From Tupaia tana (taxonomy: Eukaryota; Chordata; Mammalia; Scandentia; Tupaiidae), in contig JAKSZU010000006.1 in the NCBI GenBank assembly GCA_026018925.1, forward strand, positions 198,263,449-198,327,448: a stretch of DNA of 64,000 bases. The letters are read 5' to 3'. A program made the translations under genes and the position numbers. Below the pieces are notes generated by a model that worked only from the letters and a program-made list of their open reading frames with translations, was not told the DNA's origin and made no database searches. Positions 54,909 to 64,000 of the stretch are shown here, in pieces (the stretch's first letter is position 1; each line of letters opens with the position of its first letter).

Positions 54909-56205
54909 GGTATGCAAGAGGTATGGGGTGGAGGGATATCTGACTGTTTATAGGAAAATGTGTCTTTGTGGGATCTCTGAATGTGATCCTTGGTCTGCTA
55001 GTCTCCCGATAATATGGGGAAAAGCACCATCCAGACATTTACTTGAGAGGACCATTTTTCCTGTAACCTGCAGAGCAAGCAAACCAAGATACTTATCAGA
55101 ATACCCTTATTTATAGTTACATCCCTTTCCAGACCTATTCAGCTTCCTAACCTGCCTCTGTTGAGCAAGAACAGCATTTCATGAGAAGTGTTTATATTGG
55201 GGTGTAGCATCTTTGTCACAGGCCCTGGCAGCATCTCAGTTACTTCTTAGTGTGAGCTCTGAGTGCTCCAGGAGATCTTCTAACAACCAGCCTTTTCTCT
55301 GTTTGAAAGGTCTCTCTGCGGTAATAGAGGTGAGTCTTGCAATAGGTTGGAACTCTCCATGGTGTCAGCACTTGAAAGCAAAGAAGGAAGAGGAGAGCTG
55401 CTCCTCTACAGTGGTACCCTTTAGCCTCAAGTGCCTGTTTTATTTTGGAGACAAAATGCCATGCTTCACAGCCATAGATGTGATTGTTAGGGGCTCATGA
55501 CCTCTGGAGGTTGATGAAAATACTAAGTTCTGGGAGAGACTAGAGTAGATCAGGAGTATTCCTTGATACACTGCCAGCTGTTCATCAACATTTGTTTCCT
55601 CCTCTTCATGACATACAGTCAGACTATATTTTTCAGCCTTCCTTGCAAGTAATGGAAACTGAGGTCTAATTAATGGAACAGGCATAGAGAGGTAGAGGAA
55701 TGGAGAAGAGGTTTTGGTGTGATTATGACCCATTGAGTGTGTACCACTTCTGGCCTGGCCCAGAAAAACTTCCCATGTGCTCTCTCATTCATTTTCCTTT
55801 CTCTTTGGGCTGGGTGGAATAGAGGTAGCCCCCAGGCCAGACTTGTAAGTTGGCAGAGCCTCCATCTACCTGAGTTCCTAAGTGACCATGAATGACTGCG
55901 TGGAGGGGTAGGTACCACCCCTCCAACACATTCCCCCGCCCCCCACTGCTGTTAAAGAGCAAAACAAGAATTATCTACTGTAGTTGAGTCTACCTTAGCA
56001 ATGTAATCTCATTTAAAGCAGTTTCACATGCACCTTTTGGCAGGAAGCCTGCAAAATCATCCAAAAACCCTTAAGTGCCCTGCCTTGCCAATAAGCTGTT
56101 AGCAAGTCTTAACTCAGGAGATCTGCCTTTCCTGGCATTCTGAGATGCAGAAGCCCCAAATTACTTCCAGCTGAAGTGGAAAATAAACAAAACAAAACAG
56201 AAACT
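54909..56205. other. Unique and old repeat sequence
   Basis: No gene supported. AGACTATATTTTTCAGCCTTCC onward (55615-55980) resembles an old mammalian repeat, including CTGAGTTCCTAAGTGACCATG, but I cannot assign the family. Confidence 0.35.
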
Positions 56206-56209
56206 CATC

Positions 56210-56702
56210 TGTGGTAGGCAGAATAACATCCCCTTCCCAAAGACATCCATGTTTTAGTCCCTGGAACCTGCAAATACGTTGTCTTATGTGGTGAAAGAGC
56301 CTGAGCAGATACGATTTAGCTACTGATCTGGACACGGGGAGATTATCCTGAATTACCAAGATGGACTCTAGCTAATCACATGGAAACAGTGAAAAAGGAA
56401 GTCAACAGAGTGGACCTGAGAGAGATGACAGGGGAATTTGATCCACTGTTGCTGTCTTTGAGATGGAGGAAGGATCCAGGAGCCAGGGACTACAGGCAAC
56501 TTCTCGAGGCTGGAAAAGACAAGACAGTGGAATTCCCCAGTCCCTTTGAAAAGGAACACAACCTTGTGGATGCCTTGATTTTAGCTCCGTGAGACTCATC
56601 TTGGACTTTTGACCCAAGAGACTGTCAGATAATACACTGATTACTGTTTTCAGTCATTATGTTTGTGATCATTTGTTCTAGCAGCAATAGCAAACTAATA
56701 CA
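56210..56702 (+). mobile_element. MLT1-like solo LTR (ERVL-MaLR)
   Basis: Starts TGTGGTAGGCAGAAT and ends AGCAATAGCAAACTAATACA. Landmarks in order are GTCCCTGGAACCTGCAAATA, GGGGAGATTATCCTGAATTA, CTCGAGGCTGGAAAAGACAAG and CCTTGATTTTAGCTCCGTGAG, matching MLT1 consensus order. No internal retroviral sequence is attached. Confidence 0.75.
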
Positions 56703-58315
56703 CAGCCCATACAAAGCCCTTAAGTTAAAAAATAGGTATCTCTGTACAATAGGCACATTCAAAGGTCTTTAATGCATAGCGTCTATCTCTGGAAATATGG
56801 GTACTTTTTCATGCATTTTGACATGGGGATGTCCTCAGTGGCTGAAATAGACCCACTCTACTGTAGAGGGGATTATATACATTTGGTCAGTGTCGGGACT
56901 CGCTTGGCAGAACACGGTTTTTTGAGGGGGGGGGGGCCTGTGGATTAGAAATAAACATAAAAATAAACACAAAAAGACATACAAGTATAGCAAAGTGAGG
57001 ATTGGGCGGGCCCAACTTCTTTAATGAAAAGCTGTTATCCAGAACCAGCCTCAGGTTTATTCTTTTAAAGGACAGAAAACGGGGGAAGAAGAAATGAAAT
57101 GTAAAGCCAGTTGTTTTTGGATGTAAATTGTTTGAAGATGTAAAAATGACTGGCGCCAGTTTTTTTTTTTTTATCTTTTTGGGGCAAAATTAATAAACAC
57201 ACGTGGCTTCCTTTAGCCTGATACTGCTTTGTGGTATCAACAAAAGACAAATTAGCCTTTTTGTATACAGATGCTTTCACTGCCATACAAATGAAGCTCA
57301 CAAAGCCATGTTTCTACATGTGTCTAAAGGTAATCATGTTTGCTCAGATTAGCTGCTCTCCACAGATCCGTCAGTCCTGTAAGATGCCAACTATCTAAAT
57401 ATTGGAATTGTGTAGCCAGGTGTAGATCAGCTATGCCTATCAGTAACTTTTAAATTTTCATCTGGATGTTCTGGAAAGCACTGACATATCCAGGCTGTGA
57501 GAGATTTGGTTAGAACTACAGAAGTTCTCATGTACCGGGAGACCAATGACACATAGCCCTGGGTGTCTGTGGAGTCATGGTTTACTGATCAGGATGAGCT
57601 GCTGAATATTGTGGTCAGGCCCATAGGCAAGTGATACTTTTAAGATTTTGTTTCTAAATCACCACTCCTCCCGTACTGTTGAAATGTGGGTAGCTACTTC
57701 TCTCAATTAGGGTGTCATCCTTCTAATTCATACCAAGTAAAACAGCTGGAAAATAAAACCTCATGGGAGGGAGGAAGGACAGGGAGGAAGGAAGGGAGTT
57801 AACACACAATTAGGAATGGACTCAGATCTCATCCCACTTCACCCATGGACTCAGTGTTGGACCTTGCATTGACCTCCCTGATGGTTAACTTCCCAGAACT
57901 CTGGAAGTCGATTAACAATGGCTACTGTATCAAGGTGTGAGAATTCATGCACAGGAGTAAAGGATGAGGAAGCCAAGCGTAATAGCAACTGCTTTTATAA
58001 ATTCTCAGAATACATTAGAGTTTCTTTTGTTTTAAGGACTGTAATGAGTTTGTTGAGTCATTTCTGAGTTGGACATATCCTTATGTACTGAATATTCCTA
58101 AAGCTACAGTAATGTTCCTGTTGTAGTTATAATACAGTTCTGAAGATCAAATCCTGTCATCTTTGTACATGGTCATTGAAGTTTCTCTCTCTTACTCTAA
58201 GAATCCTGCATTGTAGATTTCATTCTTACTCTGAGGTCAATAGGGGTCCAAAACATATTTTAAATAATTTATTTCTTAACATATATGCTAACTCTGTTAA
58301 AAGAATTGGGAAACA
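56703..58315. other. Unique sequence
   Basis: 1.6 kb with no gene and no young repeat. A G run lies at 56928-56937 and a GGAAGGA-rich stretch at 57765-57800. Confidence 0.4.
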
Positions 58316-58552
58316 GGGCCAGCAGGTGGTATAGTAGTTAAGACACTGGACTCCCACATGGCTAACTGTAGTTTGATTCCCAGACTTGGTGGCTTGAAAC
58401 TCATGCCAGAAGCATGTGCATATGTTCCCAAAGTTCCAGGAAGAGAATGGAGGAGAAAGGATTGCAATGTGTCCATCCCCCTGAGGGTCAATTTCTTGCT
58501 TTCTGTTTCTTTGTTTCTCTGGCAAGTGCACACACCCCATAGCAAAAATTTC

Positions 58553-58599
<47 letters not shown>

Positions 58600-58600
58600 G
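58316..58600 (+). mobile_element. SINE family A with 40-bp A tail
   Basis: GGGCCAGCAGGTGGTATAG head, CCATAGCAAAAATTTCTC end, then an A run at 58558-58597. AAAGAATTGGGAAACA and AAAAATTGGAAAACA flank it. Confidence 0.82.
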
Positions 58601-58654
58601 AAAACAAATAAGGTGTAGAAATTACTTCAAAGGAGTATGTAAAGTCTAATTTGT

Positions 58655-58892
58655 TTGTTTGCATATTTATTTCTTCCATGAGTGAGAGACACTCAGAGAT
58701 AAAGAGGGAGAGAGATAACATCCTTAACAGGGTCTTGATGGCACAATCTACACCTAGCCTCAACCAGCCCTACATCATAGGCATACCTGAACCCGGTGTA
58801 CTCAGGGTGGTCTCTGGACACGAACACAGAATCTCCCCATGTGGGTCAGCCTCACAGAGCATTGCATTTTACTGCTACACAACTTTCAGGCT
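58655..58892 (-). mobile_element. SINE family C copy
   Basis: TTTCTTCCATGAGTGAGAGAC, GGGTCTTGATGGCACAATC, and GTGGGTCAGCCTCACAGAGC in antisense. Confidence 0.68.
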
Positions 58893-58978
58893 CATAATTC
58901 ATTTTTATTAAAACCATTTATTGCATTTTTTAATAAATAAATTTATATTTGTTAAAAAGACTTTTCATTAGTTTATAG

Positions 58979-59046
58979 CCCATTTTCCTTTTCTTTTTTT
59001 TTTTGAGCTAGTCCATTTTCCTTTTCTCTTTTTTTTTGAGCTAGTC
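58979..59046. repeat. Tandem duplication, unit about 34 bp
   Basis: CCATTTTCCTTTTCT, a T run and GAGCTAGT occur twice in a row. Confidence 0.85.
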
Positions 59047-59321
59047 CTCATATCTTGTTTGCTTAACTGCTTTTTCCTTCTACCAAGTACATTGAATCAT
59101 TCAGTGAAAAAGAATACAGCGCCTTGTTTTATATAAAGAAATAAATAAATACAGACAAAACCAAATCAAACAGCTAACTAATATAGGAAACACCCCCCCC
59201 CACACACACACAATTTCCTGAAGAAATATGTATTAGCAATATTGTTAGAAATTCGGTCATTCGTTATATGAAATCAGGACATTAAAACCACACCCCACTG
59301 CCTTCTGCCTGTACCTTTCAC

Positions 59322-59448
59322 CTTGCTTCAGGGCCATGGAATAGTGTGTCGCAGCTGCCTTGGTAATAATTCGTCCATCAGAGGGAAAGACCGAGAGCTT
59401 GGTGGGCCTGATGAAGGAGAGAACAGTGTGCCCATGATTTGCTGTGTC
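59322..59448 (-). CDS. Candidate internal coding exon, unknown protein
   Basis: A 127-bp minus-strand segment lies between an acceptor (CAACATCTCAG, AG at 59450-59449) and a donor (CAAG/GTGAAAG, GT at 59321-59320). It translates in phase 0 to DTANHGHTVLSFIRPTKLSV, continuing to MALKQ and ending in phase 1. Codons are G/C-rich at third positions (ATC, CTC, GTC, ACC, AAG, GCC, CTG), unlike the AT-rich surroundings, and CpGs persist. I do not recognise the protein. The polypyrimidine tract is weak. It could also be an old retrocopy fragment. Confidence 0.35.
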
Positions 59449-59785
59449 CTGAGATGTTGGCAGTAGCATACCCTGGTTATGAGCTGATTAGGTTTTTCAA
59501 CATGTTTTCCTGCCTTAAGAAATTTTCCAGGTACAGTACTATTTTCTTTCAGTGACTGAAGCTGCCAGCTGCCATCAGACTGGTGTTGCTGGTCTTTTTA
59601 ACAAACAAAAAAGGTTGACATATGATGTTTTTGGCTCCTCCAGTAGTCTAGAAACTAACAAAGCATCTTCCACCCACTGAACAAACCTCTTCTGCTTCTC
59701 CCCTGCTCTTCCGCAGAGCCATGGTCCTCAATTTTTTTTTTTGGTAAATACCCCTTGAAAAAATGTTTTTGAAACTGTGTACTCG

Positions 59786-59880
59786 AGCCAGCAGGTGGCA
59801 TGGAGGTTAAGGTACCTGGGTCCTAAATGGCCAACTGAGTGCTACAAGTCCCAAACCCAGAGGCCTAAAAATCATGCTAG

Positions 59881-59911
<31 letters not shown>

Positions 59912-60082
59912 CGTGCCCAAAATCCTGAGAGGAGAATGGAGAAGAATTGCAGCATGCCACTCCCCTCCCCCTGGGTGTGTGTGTGTGTGTGTGAGTTCTC
60001 ACTTTTCTTCCTTTTGTCTCTTTCTCTGTCTGTAGAGTAAAAGCACCATATGCCAAAAATCTGACCCCCGCAAAAACCCCCA
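59786..60082 (+). mobile_element. SINE family A, older, with (GT)n
   Basis: GAGCCAGCAGGTGGCATGG head, GTGTGTGTGT expansions at 59883-59912 and 59977-59992, and GAATGGAGAAGAATTGC in the middle. AAACTGTGTACT and AAACCTGTGTACT flank it. Confidence 0.78.
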
Positions 60083-60089
60083 AACCTGT

Positions 60090-60995
60090 GTACTTTCTCA
60101 CTTTTTAAACTCGACAAATATTTTCATTTTTTTAAAAAACAAAAAGTAGAAAACATTACACATTTCATCAGTTGAAATACAATGATGATTATAGTATGTT
60201 TGGAATATCTATTTCATGACGTTATTTGATAAATAAAATAGGTTTTGGTGACCTTACTGAATAACATGTTAAATATGAAAGAAATCAATAAAAAATATAT
60301 ATAGACTTTATCCAACATGTCTTGAAAAATCTGGTGTTTCCTGAAAACATTGCAGTTACTTTAAAAATAATCAGCATCACTTACGTGGATTACTACTGTG
60401 TTCTGAACTCAGAACTTCCCAGTAGCGGTCAACCTTAGTCTTACAAACTTGTTCACAGGGCAAGGAGACACAGAAAGCTCTGGGACTTCCCTGAACCAAT
60501 GTATCAGATTGTTTAGGGCAGCACACCAGAATTAATTTTAAGCTATGTGACTAGTCTGACTTTATTTTGAAAAGTGGGAGGAAAAATACTGTTGATGCCA
60601 AGAAGCTCTCAGTTTTAGAAAGGAGTACGCATGGAAATTGAGGCTATAGAACTTCATTTTTGTCAAACTGTCCCTGCTGCTGTCCCTTTGGAAAAGCCCA
60701 TTTGAAGAAGGCTGGAGTAGAGACTGTGGAGTAAATCATGGACCAGGCAACTGACTGGAGTAGGAGGAGCAGGTCAGGCAGACTGAGGGATACCACAGGG
60801 CGCTCCATCTATACCATACGTCCAGTATTTGGAGGGTGTGCTGAGGCTCATTCTGGGTCAGGCATTTACCTCCAACAGAAGAGGTTAGGGAAGGGTCTCC
60901 CAAGGCAGCAGGCTCCGATTACTCATGGCCTCAGCCCCCTCAGTTTATTCAAGTTGCTAGATCACTAAACAGGTAACCAGGTCTCTGGTTGATGA
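60090..60995. other. Unique sequence
   Basis: No gene or recognised repeat. Confidence 0.4.
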
Positions 60996-60999
60996 CCTG

Positions 61000-61740
61000 A
61001 ACATTTATTGAGTATCTGTCATGTGACAGGCACTGTCCTTGGTACCAGAGATATTTTGTATTCAATACAAAATTATACATTTGTGAAGCTGAGGAGCAGG
61101 ACGTGGAGAGACAGAGAAAATAAATCTGAGAGACCATGAGGTAGAGACAAAGGTTCTGATGAAAATCACCTGGGTGATAGGACTGATCTGTTACTCCAAC
61201 TTGTGTGGTCAGACATGGCTGCTCAGAGGAAGCAGCGTTTAAGCTGAAATCTAAAGTCTCTGCACATAAATATCACTTGGGGCTAGAATGGTGATGCAGT
61301 GGTAAAACAGAACATTCTGAGAGCCTGGCCTACATGGGAAGGTTCCAGATTTACACCTGCAGACCTCCCCGTGCACAACAAGCATGAAGATTCTATTTCT
61401 CACTGCAGAGTTTGGAGCAAGGAGTGGCTTGAGCAGGACCACCCTGGCTACCATATGGAAAACAGATGAGTGGGAACAAGAACAGAAGAGAGAACCCTTT
61501 AGGAGGTCATGTAAGCCACATGCAAGAGAATGGTGATTTGGACCAGGTGTTAATAATAGAGATAGTGCTAAGTGACTGGATTCTGGATGTATTTTGAAGG
61601 TAAACCAAGCATGATCTGGCAGATTTGCACTGGAATGTAGGAGAAAGAAGGGATAACTTTTGGCTAGAGCAACTGGAAGGATGGAATTGCATCAGCTGAG
61701 ATGGGGAGACTGTAGTAGAATGGGTTTCAGATTCTAGATT
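61000..61740 (-). mobile_element. L2 LINE 3' part, antisense, split by a SINE C
   Basis: The plus strand carries antisense L2 blocks. ATTTATTGAGTATCTGTCATG and GACAGGCACTGTCC are the 3' end. TGGTCAGACATGGCTGCTCAG and AGCTGAAATCTAAAG follow, then GATTCTGGATGTATTTTGAAGG and GAGCAACTGGAAGGATGG in the ORF2 region. The minus frame at 61507-61761 contains SCLVYLQNTSRIQSL, which fits the L2 reverse-transcriptase C-terminal region. The copy is broken. Confidence 0.7.
61279..61395 (+). mobile_element. SINE family C, 5' part
   Basis: GGGGCTAGAATGGTGATGCAG head, GGGAAGGTTCCAGATTTACAC, then it breaks off after CCTCCCCGTG. Confidence 0.55.
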
Positions 61741-61756
61741 GGGGAAAAGCAATCGA

Positions 61757-61922
61757 GGCAACAGGTGGCCTAGATGTTAAGGTGACTGGATTCCATGTGA
61801 ATCAGTTAGAGTCCCGAACTCAGCAGCCTGAAAAACATGCTTGGCATGTGTGCATGTGTGCCCAAAATCCTGAAAGGAGAATGAAGGATAAGGATTGCTT
61901 TGTGCCCTTCTCCCCTGGATGG

Positions 61923-61965
<43 letters not shown>

Positions 61966-62000
61966 GTGCCCTATAGCAAAACTATTTTTTTAAAGGAAGT
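61757..62000 (+). mobile_element. SINE family A, older copy
   Basis: GAGGCAACAGGTGGCCTAG head, GAATGAAGGATAAGGATTGC, a (TC)n run at 61930-61962 and GATGTGCCCTATAGC. Confidence 0.75.
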
Positions 62001-62004
62001 GTTG

Positions 62005-62270
62005 GGGGCCAGCAGGTGGCATAGTGGTTGAGGTGCTAGACTTCCACATGCCCAACTGCAGTTTGAGTCCAGGACCCAATGACTTGAAATTTACATCCGG
62101 TGCATGTGTGTGCATGCCCAAAAACCCCAAGAGGAGATTGGAGGAGAGGGGATTGTGGTGTGGCTATCCCTCCGAAAGGAGGGTGATTTTTTTTGCTTTC
62201 TATCTCTGTCTCTCTGGTAAGTGCATGTGTCCTATAGCAAAAATCTCTTTAGAAAAGAAAGAAAGGAAAA
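62005..62270 (+). mobile_element. SINE family A, older copy
   Basis: GGGGGCCAGCAGGTGGCATAG head, CCTATAGCAAAAATCTC end. TSD AAAGGAAGTGTT at 61993 and 62272, inside the tail of the previous SINE. Confidence 0.85.
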
Positions 62271-62280
62271 AAAGGAAGTG

Positions 62281-62714
62281 TTATTGAGTTTTATACATTT
62301 TAAGAAAATTGTACATGATTTCCAAATGAGGAAATGGAAGAAATGTGATAAAAAGAGGCAAAAAGGAAGAACATAAATTTTTCTAAAGATATTGTTTCAC
62401 TCAGAGTAGATAAGTATACTCTAGCTATGTGTTAACACTTTTAATTTAAATGTGTTCAAAATTTATCAATAGAATAAAATAAAACCTGTAACTTTCAATA
62501 GAGTAAAAAATATGTAAAAGCATTTCACTAAAAATCAGGAAGGAAAAGTGATCAGAAAATATTTTAAGTGAAAAACTTCGAGTAAGAGAAAAAAAGAAAA
62601 ATTTGGTGTAAGATGGCAAGAATGAGCAAGAAGAAATATTGACAATGAATGGGAAAAAATTCCCCTTTACAGATTAGAGACACTCTGATTAAAAATACCA
62701 CTGCCACCTTTTTT
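62281..62714. other. A-rich unique sequence
   Basis: No gene or recognised repeat. Confidence 0.4.
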
Positions 62715-62780
62715 ACTACATTGAAATTGTGATGGTTATAAATACCTACTTAGAACAAAATGTCAATCAAAGGTTGTCCC

Positions 62781-62798
62781 GTCCCTGTTCGGGCGCCA
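62781..62798 (-). other. Primer-binding site, tRNA-Lys type
   Basis: TGGCGCCCGAACAGGGAC on minus equals the complement of the tRNA-Lys3 3' end, the primer used by many lentiviruses and betaretroviruses. It sits 2 bp after the LTR-like end, the standard spacing. Confidence 0.8.
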
Positions 62799-62875
62799 CG
62801 TGTCCCGACCCGGGGGGACAGTCGAACAGGTTTCCTGAGGGAAGGAGTGAGAGCCAGGACAAGCGGCGCAGTGTC

Positions 62876-62956
62876 ACAGCACGGAGACGACACAGTGTCT
62901 TCAGTGTCGTCTGTTTATTGTGGGCAGCACGGTACAGCACGGAGACGACGCAGTGT
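62876..62956. repeat. 23-bp direct repeats in the LTR-like segment
   Basis: ACAGCACGGAGACGACRCAG followed by TGT occurs at 62876-62898 and 62934-62956 with one mismatch, 58 bp apart. Confidence 0.85.
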
Positions 62957-63000
62957 TACAGCTCTCCAGCGACAGCCATTACGCTAACTGCTGGTCCCTT

Positions 63001-63217
63001 TTTTGCTTATTTCTTCCATATGAAAAAGGCACTCCTAATAGGATCTTCATTTTGTGATCCACCCTCACCCTCCACCAGCCAGGATCACATGCATGGGCAA
63101 GTGAGTGCATCCACACACCTAACATGCATCTAGCATGTACAGGGAGATCTCAGGACATGTCTTGTGACTTTCTCATGTGGCTATTGTATTGCAATGTCGT
63201 GTTACGGATGGACCACC
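63001..63217 (-). mobile_element. SINE family C copy
   Basis: TTATTTCTTCCATATGAAAAAG, AGGATCTTCATTTTGTGATC, and TGTACAGGGAGATCTCAGG in antisense. Its tail adjoins the SINE-LTR chimera. Confidence 0.65.
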
Positions 63218-63688
63218 ATGGCAGGTCTGATACATATTTTTCAGTAGTTTTGTTTGTAGAACTCAAGGAAAAAAACATGGCCAAAGATATATCTCTTTAT
63301 TTCTTAGACTGGATTAAATATAGAGAAATTCCATTTTCATAGCACTGGCAACAGGAATAAAACCAAAGCTCAAGTTATACAAAGCAGTGCTGGCAAACAC
63401 AGCAAGGAGAGATTAAGTCATAGTATAACAAGTAGATGACCTGGAAAATGTTCTTGCCCTTGGAAAGTAGATATTTAAATGCACTGATAGTGGTTGAACT
63501 TGTTTTTCTCATCCAAGTTTGATATGTTCCAAGAAGCCAGTAGTACAGTCTTACAGTAGCATTGTTTTTCCCACTGATTTTAGTAACTCTAGGTTTAGAA
63601 TTTTAGCATAATGTTTCTCTGAAATATTTGTATTGGAGTCATTGACATTGGATTTTGCAACTTCAGTTTTTACTATAAAACCTTCTGG
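63218..63688. other. Unique sequence
   Basis: No gene or recognised repeat. Confidence 0.4.
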
Positions 63689-63691
63689 CAG

Positions 63692-63872
63692 AGGCCAGCA
63701 TATGGTATGGTAGTGAAAGGCACTGGACTCCCACATGGCCAACCGTGGTTCAAGTCCTAGACCTGGAGGCTTGCTTTCTCATTTTCTTTCTCTCTCTCTC
63801 TTTCTCTCTCTCTGTCCCTCTCTGGTCAAATTAAAATAAATAAATCAATAAAGTTAAATAAAATAATGCTTT
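63692..63872 (+). mobile_element. SINE family B copy
   Basis: GAGGCCAGCATATGGTATGG head, CTCTGGTCAAATTAAAATAAA end. AAAACCTTCTGGCA and AAAACCCTTTTGGCA flank it. Confidence 0.87.
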
Positions 63873-64000
63873 AAAAACCCTTTTGGCATTAATTTGATAC
63901 TTCCCATCATCTTTTTAAAAATGTGATTAATAGCCATCAACCAGGACAATAAAAATTATTGAAGGAGTCTCTTTGCTTTCAATCAGTATAGAAAAAATAA

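Larger units (their letters stand above)
62715..62998 (-). mobile_element. Chimera: SINE A head joined to retroviral R-U5-PBS
   Basis: On minus: the first 34 bp of SINE A (62998-62965), then about 165 bp with LTR features (62964-62801). These include AATAAA at 62919-62914, a hairpin AGACGACAC/GTGTCGTCT and a CpG-rich U5-like end in ACA. Two bases later comes an 18-of-18 complement to the 3' end of tRNA-Lys3 (62798-62781), followed by about 65 bp of leader-like sequence to an AAAAAA at 62714. No gag, pol or env sequence is present. CCTTTTTT on both sides may be a TSD. Confidence 0.65.

Noticed and set aside
56380-56592. 70-codon frame in the MLT1-like LTR
   Set aside because: It lies wholly within the LTR, which is noncoding in this family.
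60738-60968. 76-codon plus-strand frame with Arg-rich start
   Set aside because: No homology recognised, and no splice or conservation evidence can be seen from one sequence.
62729-63133. 134-codon plus-strand frame as a host gene
   Set aside because: It lies on the antisense of the SINE-LTR chimera and a SINE C, and its residues derive from the CpG-rich LTR-like repeats.

Overview
The window is a gene-poor stretch of a placental-mammal nuclear genome. It holds no operons, ribosome binding sites or bacterial genes. Four things show a eutherian: ancient MIR and L2 repeats, L1 3' ends, a MER1B-like hAT transposon and an MLT1-like MaLR LTR. Above these lie dozens of tRNA-derived SINEs, the youngest still CpG-rich with perfect target-site duplications (TSDs). 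The SINE heads, with A box TAGCGTAATGG and B box GGTTCGCGTCC, best fit my memory of the CYN tRNA-SINEs of colugos (Dermoptera). That assignment is an inference and needs a repeat-library search.

Most short open reading frames here are SINE, microsatellite or LINE sequence read as protein. I sort the SINEs into working families. A is about 265 bp, young, and ends in CCTATAGCGAAAAACCTCTCC-like sequence plus poly-A. B is about 150-190 bp and ends in GGTCAAATTAAAATAAA. B' has the B-sized body with the A-type end. C and D are older families with a different body. E is an old A-like family ending in CATGCCCTCTGGCA. These names are mine.

Layout: 1-8.1 kb is SINEs, MIR, L2 and unique DNA. 8.38-9.06 kb is a repeat-free block with three exact POU octamers. 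9.2-18 kb carries L1 3' ends, SINEs and a 1.6 kb repeat-free block. 18.26-18.76 kb is MER1B-like. 20-36 kb is dense in SINEs, with two older L1 tails broken by SINEs. 38.37-41.67 kb and 51.75-54.05 kb are two antisense L1-derived elements that carry ORF1 but pass directly into a 3' UTR with no ORF2 (HAL1-like). Both have perfect TSDs. 43.06-44.66 kb is a long L2 copy. 48.85-50.89 kb is a processed CD24 retrocopy with its 78-codon frame open, inserted in a MIR. 56.2-56.7 kb is an MLT1-like solo LTR. 59.32-59.45 kb is a candidate coding exon on the minus strand. 62.7-63.0 kb is a small chimera of a SINE head with retroviral R-U5 and a tRNA-Lys primer-binding site.

No complete multi-exon host gene, tRNA gene, rRNA gene or CRISPR array is visible. 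The strongest leads are the ORF1-only LINE copies, the SINE-retrovirus chimera, the open CD24 retrocopy and the octamer cluster.
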